Of a DNA stretch of 55,412 nucleotides, positions 15,635 to 24,322 are shown in pieces. Origin of the DNA: Bacteroidia bacterium. GTDB lineage: Bacteria > Bacteroidota > Bacteroidia > Chitinophagales > UBA2359. The DNA lies in contig JAUHXA010000050.1 in the NCBI GenBank assembly GCA_030427245.1, positions 1-55,412 on the forward strand. Reading direction: 5' to 3'. The stretch's first letter is position 1. Every line of letters begins with the position of its first letter. The notes beneath the pieces were generated by a model that saw only the letters and a list, made by a program, of their open reading frames with translations, was not told the origin of the DNA and did no database searches. The translations under genes were made by a program, and so were the position numbers.

Positions 15635-16249
15635 TTAATATTTCCATTTATTCTTTAACAAGGTATTTGCTATTTCCTCTATAAACGATTTAGCTACTAA
15701 TTCTGATTTGTTTTTTTTGTTTAAATAATGCCATTTAATTCCATGTATATCTGTTATCTTTTTTGCCCATTTTATACTTTCTGCATCATCAGGACTCCCT
15801 ATAATGAAATCTCTCCTTGTTGGATTTTTTAAGTACTCTTGAAAAAAATATCCAAATTCCCATCTACTTGTCGGACCTATATTCGCTGAAAACACCCCGG
15901 ATTCTTCTTTACTCCAGTATGTAGGCAACCAAAAAGCAGTAATATCGCATTGTTGTAAATATTGTAATTCCCATGGCATCTGTTTATCTCTTACTACCTC
16001 CAGTTCATTCTTGGGGTTTAAATTATCTATTTCAGACCATTCTCCACTTTTAGGTTCTGGTGCTACAATTATCATACTTGGATCCAAACGAGAATCTTGT
16101 AGTAACTCGCCTATTATCTTTCTTCGCCACCCATTTTTCATTTCACCATTTGGAGGAGTTGGACCTCCTAAAAATACTCCTAATTTCGGAAAAACTGTAT
16201 CGTGATTTCTTGAAAATAAAGTTCTTATCTGTGTTCCATTTTCATTCAT
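15635..16249 (-). CDS. Nucleoside 2-deoxyribosyltransferase-like protein
   Basis: 204 residues. LGVFLGGPTPPNGEMKNGWR is the N-terminal nucleotide-binding strand-loop, IIVAPEPK is the second strand, MPWELQYLQQCDITAFWLPTYW is the conserved helix and strand, and SRWEFGYFFQEYL carries the catalytic-type Glu. This matches the Nuc_deoxyri_tr2 group, which cleaves or exchanges N-glycosidic bonds and is common in accessory and defence-linked islands. It lies between attC-like elements A and B as a single-gene module, only 12 bp past element A. Confidence 0.8.
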   Translation of the reverse strand: MNENGTQIRTLFSRNHDTVFPKLGVFLGGPTPPNGEMKNGWRRKIIGELLQDSRLDPSMIIVAPEPKSGEWSEIDNLNPKNELEVVRDKQMPWELQYLQQCDITAFWLPTYWSKEESGVFSANIGPTSRWEFGYFFQEYLKNPTRRDFIIGSPDDAESIKWAKKITDIHGIKWHYLNKKNKSELVAKSFIEEIANTLLKNKWKY

Positions 16250-16460
16250 ATCTGTGTTATTATTTTTTCTTTTGCACCTTTCTCAAATATATTAGCTCTA
16301 CGAAAATACATTGTTTTCCTGTCTTCGCCAATTTAAATCCATTATTTATCTTTTAGAAAGATTAAACATTACATTCTTTTTTGCAGTTCTTATTTGGACT
16401 CGTGATTTTAAAATTTGTTACGATTGATTATTGAGTGTGAGTTTTTTTCTTTTTGGTTGT

Positions 16461-16602
16461 GCCTAACGGAGCGATTGTATACTTAATCGCACCCACGACC
16501 ACGTGTAGCGAAAGCTTGCTGCTAAGGTCCGTACCTTTAAAAAATGTAAGTAACTGTGAACCTGCAATAGTGGGCGTTGCCAGCGTTGTACACAGTGTTG
16601 GC
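16461..16602. repeat. attC-like imperfect palindrome B (142 bp)
   Basis: GCCTAAC (RYYYAAC) at the left and GTGTTGGC at the right, with TGTATAC/GTACACA inner arms. It is a direct copy of element A: CGCACCCACGACCACG and GTAGCGAAAGCT are shared. A and B flank the deoxyribosyltransferase module on both sides in the same orientation. Confidence 0.55.
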
Positions 16603-16725
16603 GGATAGTGCCTTCTGCCTTATGGAAGGCGAATTCTAAAATTCGACAGTCGTAGTCCGTGCCCAACGACTAAACCTTTCCCAAAGCGTAAAGAAGGCAC
16701 AACCCAACTTTAGGACAAGTCTAAA

Positions 16726-16773
16726 GCTTAACGGAACGAGAATATCGTAACAATATCGCTCGCTCCGTTGGGC
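16726..16773. repeat. attC-like palindrome C (48 bp)
   Basis: GCTTAACGGAACGAG at 16726-16740 pairs with CTCGCTCCGTTGGGC at 16759-16773 (two or three mismatches or wobbles) around an 18-nt AATATCG-containing loop. Both ends fit the attC rule (RYYYAAC ... GTTRRRY). It lies 52 bp downstream of the RidA stop codon, so a RidA module would be bounded on this side. Confidence 0.6.
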
Positions 16774-16825
16774 ACAGGTTTCATTTAATTCTAATAGTTT
16801 TGCTTTTTTCTGCATTGGTCTTTTT

Positions 16826-17227
16826 CTATATAACCGCTTGAGCTTCTATTTCAATCATAAATCCTTCGTTTGCAAGTCCTTTCACACTAACCCATGTACT
16901 CGCAGGAGGATTTATCGTTCCGAAATTTTTTTTAAGTATAGAATTTATAATCGGCCCGTCTTCTGGTTGGTAATCAACCTTATATATTCTTAGCATCATA
17001 ATGTTTTCTAAAGTTCCACCAACAGATTCAATAGCAATTTTTAAATTTTCAATTGCTTTCTGAGTTTGTGTTTCCAAGTTATTTTCGCCCACTATTTGAA
17101 GGTTTTCATTCCATGCCACTTGCCCAGAAATGAATACCAATTTTCCTGGAGTCGAAATTGCTATTTGAGAAAAACCATATTGAGTTGAATTGAAAAGCTT
17201 TTTGGGATTAATTGTTTCTCTTGCCAT
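16826..17227 (-). CDS. RidA family (YjgF/YER057c/UK114) protein
   Basis: 133 residues with the full Rid fold: AISTPGKLVFISGQVAWN, TQTQKAIENLKIAIESVGGTLENIMMLRIYKVD, and the C-terminal VSVKGLANEGFMIEIEAQAVI. RidA proper deaminates 2-aminoacrylate with an Arg in the PxR motif; here that site reads PPASTWV, so the Arg is absent and the protein belongs to one of the Arg-less Rid subfamilies of unknown activity. It is a single gene after attC-like element C, on the same strand as the deoxyribosyltransferase. Confidence 0.88.
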   Translation of the reverse strand: MARETINPKKLFNSTQYGFSQIAISTPGKLVFISGQVAWNENLQIVGENNLETQTQKAIENLKIAIESVGGTLENIMMLRIYKVDYQPEDGPIINSILKKNFGTINPPASTWVSVKGLANEGFMIEIEAQAVI

Positions 17228-17482
17228 GATTTTATTTTTTATTGCTTGTGCATCGAACTCAAAGGAATGTCTGCGCCTCCCAACCTTTTCAACAACACTG
17301 CAAGCTACCTTAATGCAGACATTTCAGTTGAACGAAATTGGGTATAGGGGAAAGGCTATGGTTTTGTCTGATCTTCCTGCTTTGTAAAAATAACAAAATT
17401 GGGTGTAAAATCAAATTTATACATCTATGGATTTTTTCATTTTAGAAATTAGTGGGCGAGAAGTAATTGAATTGTAGTGTTT

Positions 17483-17702
17483 GAAGTGAAAATTGGAGCG
17501 ACTATCACCCTCAAACGATTGGAGAAAAGGGGTTACGAAAGTTTGGTGAACTACCATCACCGCATTAGGCATCAATAACGAACCGCCAAGTACAGCCTGC
17601 CCGAGACCTCGGGGAGACCCGTACGCTCGGTGGTTCCGAGTAATCGGGATAAATGGTGAGAGGCGCACTCTCCTCAATCATGGGGAGAGCCGTCTACTCG
17701 AT
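17483..17702 (+). mobile_element. 3' remnant of a group II intron (maturase end, domains V-VI)
   Basis: The plus strand encodes TLKRLEKRGYESLVNYHHRIRHQ then a stop (about 17508-17576), which looks like the last residues of a group II intron reverse transcriptase/maturase. Directly after it, GAACCGCC (17580-17587) pairs with GGTGGTTC (17629-17636) as the lower stem of domain V, with GTAC/GTAC above it. A domain VI-like hairpin (GAGAG/CTCTC) and the typical CTACTCGATT 3' end follow (to about 17702). No 5' part or RT core is present, so the element is dead. Domain V is about 20 nt longer than the usual 34, owing to an extra CCCGA/TCGGG hairpin. Confidence 0.6.
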
Positions 17703-17714
17703 TGTGGGTAGTTT

Positions 17715-18557
17715 TTACTTTTTTAATAATTGAATACTATCTCCAATTTTCACAGTACCTTCTTTTATTATTATACCATAGACCCCCAATGTCCCTTTTA
17801 ACATTTTCCCGGGGAAGTATGTATAACTTTTTGCAGAACCTTTTTGAACTATTGTTTTTAAAATTTCTATATCTTCTTCTAATTTACCTTGTTTTAAGGT
17901 GATTAGAACACATCTTGGAGTTGGTTCTATTATTTTTACTTCTAATCCATTTCCTATTTTTACCTCTTTCCCTATCCATTCATTTTCCAAAAAATTATTT
18001 GTCTCTGAGGTTTTTATTATTAAATTTGGTCGAAATCTTTCCGCTTTAAAATCTCCTTCTTTATAAAAGGTTCCAATGTGGTTTAAACTTGCTGTTGTAA
18101 TTATGTGTAAAGGAGCAAAATCAAAAAAATGATTTTCCTTACTTGCTATTGATAATGGCTCCTGATTTATTTTTGTACCTAATTTTTCAATATTACTCCT
18201 GTCAGCTTCTCTAATCTGTCTGCCGAGATTATCCCTTACAGATATCAGTTCAACCGTTCTTGAAGTCAATTCGTAAATTTTTGATTCAATTTCATCTTTG
18301 CTGGATAGTTCTTCGTTTTTTAAATCACGAACAATAACTGAATTATCTTGATTTAAAGTGGCTGAAAGCTGTATAATTTCTTTCCATTTTCTGGGATGCT
18401 TACAACTTACTATAAAGCCAGTTTCGCAATCTTTAAACGCATAAATTCTGTCTCCTTCAACACCATTTTTATCTATTTTCGAATTGAATAGTCTTTCTCC
18501 TCCAATGGATTTGATTGGGTATCTAAATATGGATTCTACTTTTCCAATTTCTTTCAC
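17715..18557 (-). CDS. MOSC domain-containing protein (mARC/YcbX-like)
   Basis: 280 residues. The MOSC_N beta-barrel (about 1-110) starts IGKVESIFRYPIKSIGGERL. The MOSC domain (about 130-275) has ERFRPNLIIKT, the Cys ligand in PTPRCVLIT (about residue 216) and GVYGIIIKEGTVKIGD. MOSC proteins bind a sulfurated molybdenum cofactor and reduce N-hydroxylated compounds. The start is a GTG at 18557; no ATG fits. The gene is AT-rich with many unmodified Lys/Asn/Ile codons, in line with an acquired gene at the end of the accessory island. Confidence 0.87.
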   Translation of the reverse strand: MKEIGKVESIFRYPIKSIGGERLFNSKIDKNGVEGDRIYAFKDCETGFIVSCKHPRKWKEIIQLSATLNQDNSVIVRDLKNEELSSKDEIESKIYELTSRTVELISVRDNLGRQIREADRSNIEKLGTKINQEPLSIASKENHFFDFAPLHIITTASLNHIGTFYKEGDFKAERFRPNLIIKTSETNNFLENEWIGKEVKIGNGLEVKIIEPTPRCVLITLKQGKLEEDIEILKTIVQKGSAKSYTYFPGKMLKGTLGVYGIIIKEGTVKIGDSIQLLKK

Positions 18558-18758
18558 TATTGATTTTTTCTTTTTTAATTACCCACAACATCTTCAATAA
18601 CACAACTCATCGCATATATATCCACAATATCCAAAAATAAAAAAACTATTCCAATGCACCAAAACAAAATGCAATAAGCCATTGAAAAAAAGAGGATTGT
18701 AACTCGCATAGGTAAGTGTATAAAGCGTATGGCGTAACAACTTGCGAATTATAACAAA

Positions 18759-21700
18759 TCACTCCACCACCACCTTCTCCATCATCTGTTCCCCATCCAC
18801 TTCAATCACCAAATAATAAACCCCACTCGCCAAACCCCTTAAATCCATTTTCTGCTCAAAAGCTACAGAAGAAGAACCAAAAGAAAAGTGTTCCACCGTC
18901 TGTCCCAATACATTCACCAATTGAAGCGAAACATTGTCCTTTGCAGCACTCATTTTTGACAAATCCATAGACACCACAAACAGCCCCTCATTTGGATTTG
19001 GAACAATTTGAAGAGAATAAAGCTTCGCCAATTCGGGATTTATAGCCCCACAAATCACAAACTCAATTGTTTTCGTTGCCAGATTACTGCAGCCCAAATC
19101 ATCCGTCACCATTACGGTGTAATCGTATGTGCCTTCCATTTCAGGTATAGCAAAAGTCGTTTGTTGTGTCGCATCCGAAATACCCGCTCCAGACCATTCA
19201 AAAGTAAGCCCGTCGTTGTTTACCACAGCCGTCAAGTTCGTACCCGACTCGATACAAACCTCCACATTCGGCGCATCAATTCCCACGATAGGCAAAGCTC
19301 GAACCGTCAAAAAAGCCTCTTTCTTTTCCATTGAAGCATTGCAGCCCTCAATGTGTTGAGTGACATTGTACAGCCCCGCTTCTTCAAAAATCACAGCAGG
19401 ATTGGAGAGTTGAGAAATCAAAACATTACCTGTATTGGTGTTTTCAAACTCCCACAAATAAGAATCTGCATTTTCGGACAAATCGAAGAAAGTTACCTTT
19501 TCTCCCACACAGATTTCGGTCACCTGACTCGTAAAAGCCGCTGTGCTCACCAAGACCTCCAATGAAATCACCTCCGACACTTCACAGCCATTTGGCTCGA
19601 TTGCTACGACTTCATAGTTGGGTGCATCTACCGAAGCAGTTGCCAAGACCGTTACCCCTTCTTCTGTGCTGACCGCATTGCCATTCCAAAAGTAGGTATA
19701 ACCTTCTTTGGGGTTGATAATGCTGAATTGTACCAAACTGCCATTGCAGATAGCCTCCGTTGGATAATTTACTTCCAAAGTCGGTATAGGTACTTCAATT
19801 TCAACTTGTTGGTTGGCAGTACAGCCCTCTTCATCCATAATCACCACGCCATAAGTAGCCGTATTTTCTGCGGTTACTTCGATGCTTTCTGTGTTGTTCG
19901 CATTTGCAGCCGCATCCGTCCAAGTGTAAGTCACCGCTTCATTGCTTGCAGCCGTTAGTGTTACCGTTTCGCCTTGACAAGCAATGAGTTCAGAAGCCAT
20001 CAAGTTCAATTCGGGGGTTGTCCCTTCCAAAACAGTGATGTAATTGATAAAAGTTCTTTCCTCCGTTCCTCCATCCGTTGTCACCTTCAAGGTCACATCG
20101 TAGCTTCCCGCTTCGGTGTAGGTCACTGTTGGAGAAGGATTGTTGGTAATAAAAATATCGCCTCCTTCAAACTTCCATTGCACATTTTCCACATTCCCTT
20201 CGGTCGTGCTATTGAAGGAAACCACCAAGGGCGAACAGCCTTGCACGACCGTTGCCGCAAGGCTTGGATTTGGAACAGGAGGACCTTCTTTTAGGCGGAA
20301 AAGGTCAAAGGCTGCTTCTACCAAATGTCCTGCGCCATCATCGTTTACTTCAAAAAACAACTGCATTTCATCGGTTGGTTCAATCCATTCCCTCACCAAA
20401 AACTGCTTCGGAATCCACTTCGCTTCCGTAGCATCGTTGTTCACAATCGTTTCCAAAGTGACGGTGTCTATGCCATTGCTGAGGTGAATGTAGAGCGTGT
20501 CGTCAGAGGGGAAAAAGTTGGAGTTTTGGAGGTAAAACCATCGGTGATAGTCCAATTGAGGATTGTCAAAAATGCTCGCATCAAAAAGCGGGGATTGAAG
20601 GGTCGTAAAACCATCGTTGACATTATTAGAAAAAGACATGCCATTGCCTGTTACATAGCAAAATCCACCAATATCATCTGGCAAATCTCCATCGGGTGTG
20701 ATGTACTGTCCACTGAACAGCGAAGGGTTGGATTTCCCTCTTTCCCATATTCCGTTTGAAGCATCACTTTTGACTGTCCACCCAAAGTGAAAGGTGAAGT
20801 CGTCGTAGAAGCCTTTTTGAAGTTGGAGAGTCAGCGTGCCTGTATTTTTATCCACGTAGATGTCTTCAAATGCTGCCGTTTCGTAGCCCCATTTTCCTAC
20901 AATGATTTGGTATTGTTCGGCATATATCAAGTCAAAAACAGCAATGCCCGATGCTTCGCTTTCTGCTGCGATTTCCTTCAATGGATGCTCTACACGCACC
21001 TGTACATTCGGAATGGGGTCGCCTGAAAGCGCATCCACAGCTTGAATATTGAGCTTGAAACCTTCAACAGCCTCCAACTCAATATTCAATTCGGTTGTTT
21101 CGCCGCTAACCATCCCGACATCCGAAATCGTTGTGATGGGATAGCCATACTTTACCAAAGTCACCTCGTACAAACCTGCCGCACCAACGCCCGTCTCAAA
21201 ATTACCTCCAAAGTCGGTGCTCGTTGCAGCTGCTGCCTGATTTTTTACCGTAATGGCCACATCCGTTAAAGGCTCATTTGTTGCAGCATCTGTGATTTTT
21301 CCCTTCAAATAACAAGCTCGTGAATAATTGGGCTGCAAGACATACAAACCATTCTGACGGTCGCTTGCCAAAATTACACCCGATGGTAAATAAGGGTAGA
21401 CTCCCCAACAACCACTGAATCCACCTCCTTCATTGGTATTCGTATCGTAATAGCCCACTTCAATTAGGTTGTCGGGAAAGGTCGCATCTACAATCGTAAC
21501 CCCATCGGTATAATAGGAAGTCACCAAATGATTGCCATAAACAAAAGTATTGTGTGGCACAACGCCCTGATTGAGGCTGGTGGCAGTCTGATAGCGATCC
21601 AACTCTCGAATATCACTTAGGTCAGACACATCGTAAGCCGCTACAAAAGCATTGCTGCGTTCATCGGTTGTAAACAAGGTTTTGCCATCATCTGAAAGCC

Positions 21701-22412
21701 AAGTATTGTGCGTAAAACTGGATGGCGTAGAGTGTCGGGCAAGCGTAACAGGGTTGTTTTTGTCTCGCACATCAACGACTGCAAATTCTCCTTCGTAAAT
21801 CTCGGCTGTCCACATCGTATCACCCCGCACATAAATGTCGTGTATATAAAAATCGTCATAAACACCTACAATCGGTGGGTTGGTGGAATTGGCTGCAATG
21901 TCAATCATAATAGCACCACCCTCGCCGTAGTCCGAACCTACAATGTAGCCGATTCCTTTCTCGTCAATAAAAATATTGTGTGCTTGGGTAACTTCCAATA
22001 GCGTATCTTTCCACATTCCGCCTGTCCAATTTTGCCAAGTGATTTGACTCGTATCGGGCAGACCTGCAAGGTTGATGATTTGCAGCCCATTGTCTTTTTC
22101 GTTGGTCACGTAGGCATAATTGCGAAAGGTTTTGATGTCTCGCCAAGTACTTGTATCACCAGGTATGAAAAACAATTCCTTCAATGCCCCGTCCTGCAAT
22201 GGCTGTGTCACCTCCACGATAGATACACCCGAAGTCATTCCGACCAAGGCGTATTCTTTGCCGTTTGGTGTGGCATAACCCCAAATTTCGTTGAGTGTAG
22301 GCACATAGTCAATACTATCTATCAAGCTGATATTGAAGCGTTGGGACTGTCCAAAACTAAATTGAAGACTCACAAAAAAGAAGAGTAGAAAAGTATAAAA
22401 TTTGATTTTCAT
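18759..22412 (-). CDS. Choice-of-anchor B (LVIVD) surface protein with PKD domains and T9SS signal
   Basis: 1217 residues. Signal peptide (1-21); a choice-of-anchor B / LVIVD beta-propeller-like region (about 22-370: EIWGYATPNGKEYALVGMTSGVSIVEV, AHNIFIDEKGIGYIVG, HDIYVRGDTMWTAEIYEGEFAVVDV); two carboxypeptidase-regulatory-like domains (about 370-545); a MAM/concanavalin-like region (about 545-715); several PKD or Ig-like repeats (about 720-1130); and a T9SS C-terminal domain (LQIVPNPNEGLFVVSM..., about 1140-1217). It is exported to or past the outer membrane. The cysteines in the PKD part suggest disulfides. Ligand unknown. It is monocistronic. Confidence 0.88.
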   Translation of the reverse strand: MKIKFYTFLLFFFVSLQFSFGQSQRFNISLIDSIDYVPTLNEIWGYATPNGKEYALVGMTSGVSIVEVTQPLQDGALKELFFIPGDTSTWRDIKTFRNYAYVTNEKDNGLQIINLAGLPDTSQITWQNWTGGMWKDTLLEVTQAHNIFIDEKGIGYIVGSDYGEGGAIMIDIAANSTNPPIVGVYDDFYIHDIYVRGDTMWTAEIYEGEFAVVDVRDKNNPVTLARHSTPSSFTHNTWLSDDGKTLFTTDERSNAFVAAYDVSDLSDIRELDRYQTATSLNQGVVPHNTFVYGNHLVTSYYTDGVTIVDATFPDNLIEVGYYDTNTNEGGGFSGCWGVYPYLPSGVILASDRQNGLYVLQPNYSRACYLKGKITDAATNEPLTDVAITVKNQAAAATSTDFGGNFETGVGAAGLYEVTLVKYGYPITTISDVGMVSGETTELNIELEAVEGFKLNIQAVDALSGDPIPNVQVRVEHPLKEIAAESEASGIAVFDLIYAEQYQIIVGKWGYETAAFEDIYVDKNTGTLTLQLQKGFYDDFTFHFGWTVKSDASNGIWERGKSNPSLFSGQYITPDGDLPDDIGGFCYVTGNGMSFSNNVNDGFTTLQSPLFDASIFDNPQLDYHRWFYLQNSNFFPSDDTLYIHLSNGIDTVTLETIVNNDATEAKWIPKQFLVREWIEPTDEMQLFFEVNDDGAGHLVEAAFDLFRLKEGPPVPNPSLAATVVQGCSPLVVSFNSTTEGNVENVQWKFEGGDIFITNNPSPTVTYTEAGSYDVTLKVTTDGGTEERTFINYITVLEGTTPELNLMASELIACQGETVTLTAASNEAVTYTWTDAAANANNTESIEVTAENTATYGVVIMDEEGCTANQQVEIEVPIPTLEVNYPTEAICNGSLVQFSIINPKEGYTYFWNGNAVSTEEGVTVLATASVDAPNYEVVAIEPNGCEVSEVISLEVLVSTAAFTSQVTEICVGEKVTFFDLSENADSYLWEFENTNTGNVLISQLSNPAVIFEEAGLYNVTQHIEGCNASMEKKEAFLTVRALPIVGIDAPNVEVCIESGTNLTAVVNNDGLTFEWSGAGISDATQQTTFAIPEMEGTYDYTVMVTDDLGCSNLATKTIEFVICGAINPELAKLYSLQIVPNPNEGLFVVSMDLSKMSAAKDNVSLQLVNVLGQTVEHFSFGSSSVAFEQKMDLRGLASGVYYLVIEVDGEQMMEKVVVE

Positions 22413-22500
22413 AGGTCTATTTTTATTGGCCCAAAATTACGCTTTTCACAGTGATATGGAACGCAAAGAAGATGACAGTATGTTTTTGGGTTAGATTTTT

Positions 22501-22915
22501 TTGGATTTATGATTACATGATTTGTGAATTTTGATTTGAAAAACGTGGCGAATCAAACTTCAAATATCACCTATCGTAATTCGCAAATCCACCAGTTACG
22601 AGCCTTCAATGAAGAAGAACCACACTTGACTTAGATTTATGATGTAGGGTTACATGATTTGTGAATTTTGATTTGAAAAACGTGGCGAATCAAACTTCAA
22701 ATATCACCTATCGTAATTCGCAAATCCACCAGTTACGAGCCTTCAATGAAGAAGAACCCCACTTGACTTAGATTTATGATGTAGGGTTACATGATTTGTG
22801 AATTTTGATTTGGAGGGCGAGAAAAATCAAACTTCAAATATCACCTATCGTAATTCGCAAATCCACCAGTTACGAGCCTTCAATGAAGAAGAACCACACT
22901 TTGACTTGAATTTAT
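22501..22915. repeat. Three tandem copies of a 137-bp unit
   Basis: TACATGATTTGTGAATTTTG recurs at 22514, 22651 and 22788, so the period is exactly 137 bp. The units are almost identical except for a block in copy 3 (GGAGGGCGAG for AAAAACGTGGCG) and single A/C changes. Each contains a TCGTAATTCGCAAATCCACCAGTTACGA stretch able to form a TCGTAA/TTACGA stem. It fills the 555-bp gap between two divergent genes. There is no open frame running through it. Confidence 0.9.
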
Positions 22916-22937
22916 GATGTTTGGTTTTCATTTCCCG

Positions 22938-22945
22938 TATCTTTG
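22938..22945 (+). promoter_or_regulatory. -7 element (TAnnTTTG) upstream of the DbpA-like helicase
   Basis: TATCTTTG matches the consensus and lies 22 bp before the ATG. It follows directly after the last 137-bp repeat. No -33 TTTG is at ideal spacing. Confidence 0.45.
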
Positions 22946-22967
22946 CGCCTAAAATATCAACGAAACC

Positions 22968-24290
22968 ATGAAAAACATCCCTCAATCCTACCAAGAAATC
23001 CTTCAGCAATTCGACATTACTGCCCTCAACGAAATGCAGCTTGCCACAATTGAAGCAGGTCAAACGGAGCAGGACATTGTGCTTCGTTCACCCACAGGAA
23101 CAGGAAAAACTTTGGCATTTTTATTACCCGTTTACAGTCGCCTAAAGCCCGAAAGTAAGGTCGTGCAAGCAGTGGTGTTGGTGCCGACAAGAGAATTGGC
23201 ATTGCAGGTAACGAGCGTGGTGAAAGACATGAAAATTCCCTTCAAAGTGACCTGTTGCTACGGCGGTCATCCTGTCCGGTTGGAAAAGAAAAACCTGCAA
23301 AACCCACCCGCTATTTTGGTCGCAACACCAGGACGATTGGCAGACCATATTCGCAGAGACCACATAGACATCTCGCAAGCCAAAATGCTGGTATTAGACG
23401 AGTTTGACAAATCCTTAGCCTTTGGTTTTCAGAACGAAATGGGCTACATTATTGAAGAAATGCCATTGATTCGGAAACGTATTTTGACTTCGGCCACCGA
23501 ATCCTTGCAAATACCGAGTTTTGTTGGGCTTCAAAATCCAATTAGGCTGCAATTTGAAGGAGAAGAACAAACGCCTCAATTAAAGGTGAAACTGGTGAAA
23601 TCACCTGATAAGGACAAACTCGAAACCTTGTATCAATTGATTTGCAACTTAGGGGATTCGTCCATGTTGGTTTTCTGCAATTTTCGAGAAACGGTAGAAA
23701 GGGTAAGCGGTTTTTTGAAGGAACAGGGGATTGTTCACGACTACTTTCATGGTGGATTGGAGCAGATAGATCGTGAAAAAAAATTATTGAAGTTTAGAAA
23801 TGGGACGTATAAAATTTTGATTTCGACAGATGTTACCGCTCGTGGAATTGACATTCCCGAAATTGATTACATCGTCCATTATCACTTAGCTCCAAAAGAG
23901 GATATTTTTATTCATCGAAACGGAAGAACGGCAAGAATGCATGCCACAGGAACAGTTTTTTTGCTGCAATACGTCCAAGAACCTTTGCCCTATTATATCA
24001 ACAAGCCCCTCGAAACATTTGAACTGCAAGAAAATGTATCTCCTCCGCCAAGGCCTGAATGGAAAACACTGTCTATCAACAAGGGCAAAAAAGACAAGGT
24101 GAGCAAAGGCGATGTGGTGGGTTTTTTGATCAAAATTGGAGGTTTGGAGAAGGATGATATTGGCATCATTGAAGTGAAGCACTTTTTTGTATTGGTGGCT
24201 GTCAAAAGTCGAAAGATTGAAGCTTTGGTGAAAAGAACCAACAATCAAAAAATCAAGGGTAAGAAGGTACGGGTTTGGGTGGACGATTGA
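22968..24290 (+). CDS. DEAD-box RNA helicase, DbpA-like (DEFD variant)
   Basis: 440 residues. Q motif (FDITALNEMQLATIEAG), Walker A SPTGTGKT, PTRELALQ, TPGR, then VLDEFDKS in place of the canonical DEAD box, TSATES, STDVTARGIDIP and HRNGRTAR. The C-terminal 70 residues (VVGFLIKIGGLEKDDIGIIEVKHFFVLVAV) form a DbpA-type RNA-binding domain, which in E. coli DbpA recognises 23S rRNA hairpin 92. A role in 50S assembly is therefore likely. The D-E-x-D ATPase residues are retained despite the A-to-F change. It is alone on the plus strand. Confidence 0.9.
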   Translation: MKNIPQSYQEILQQFDITALNEMQLATIEAGQTEQDIVLRSPTGTGKTLAFLLPVYSRLKPESKVVQAVVLVPTRELALQVTSVVKDMKIPFKVTCCYGGHPVRLEKKNLQNPPAILVATPGRLADHIRRDHIDISQAKMLVLDEFDKSLAFGFQNEMGYIIEEMPLIRKRILTSATESLQIPSFVGLQNPIRLQFEGEEQTPQLKVKLVKSPDKDKLETLYQLICNLGDSSMLVFCNFRETVERVSGFLKEQGIVHDYFHGGLEQIDREKKLLKFRNGTYKILISTDVTARGIDIPEIDYIVHYHLAPKEDIFIHRNGRTARMHATGTVFLLQYVQEPLPYYINKPLETFELQENVSPPPRPEWKTLSINKGKKDKVSKGDVVGFLIKIGGLEKDDIGIIEVKHFFVLVAVKSRKIEALVKRTNNQKIKGKKVRVWVDD

Positions 24291-24322
24291 GCAGATAAGA
24301 CTTTATTCTTCCAACTTGTCGC

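Noticed and set aside
17190-17387. Plus-strand ORF with a signal-peptide-like start upstream of the RidA gene
   Set aside because: It overlaps the RidA start on the other strand, has no family resemblance and no end typical of a small secreted protein.
17417-17677. Minus-strand ORF across the group II intron remnant
   Set aside because: It is the reverse of a structured intron end and matches no family.
22501-22915. CRISPR array
   Set aside because: Only three units, of 137 bp, with no short repeat-spacer alternation and no cas genes.
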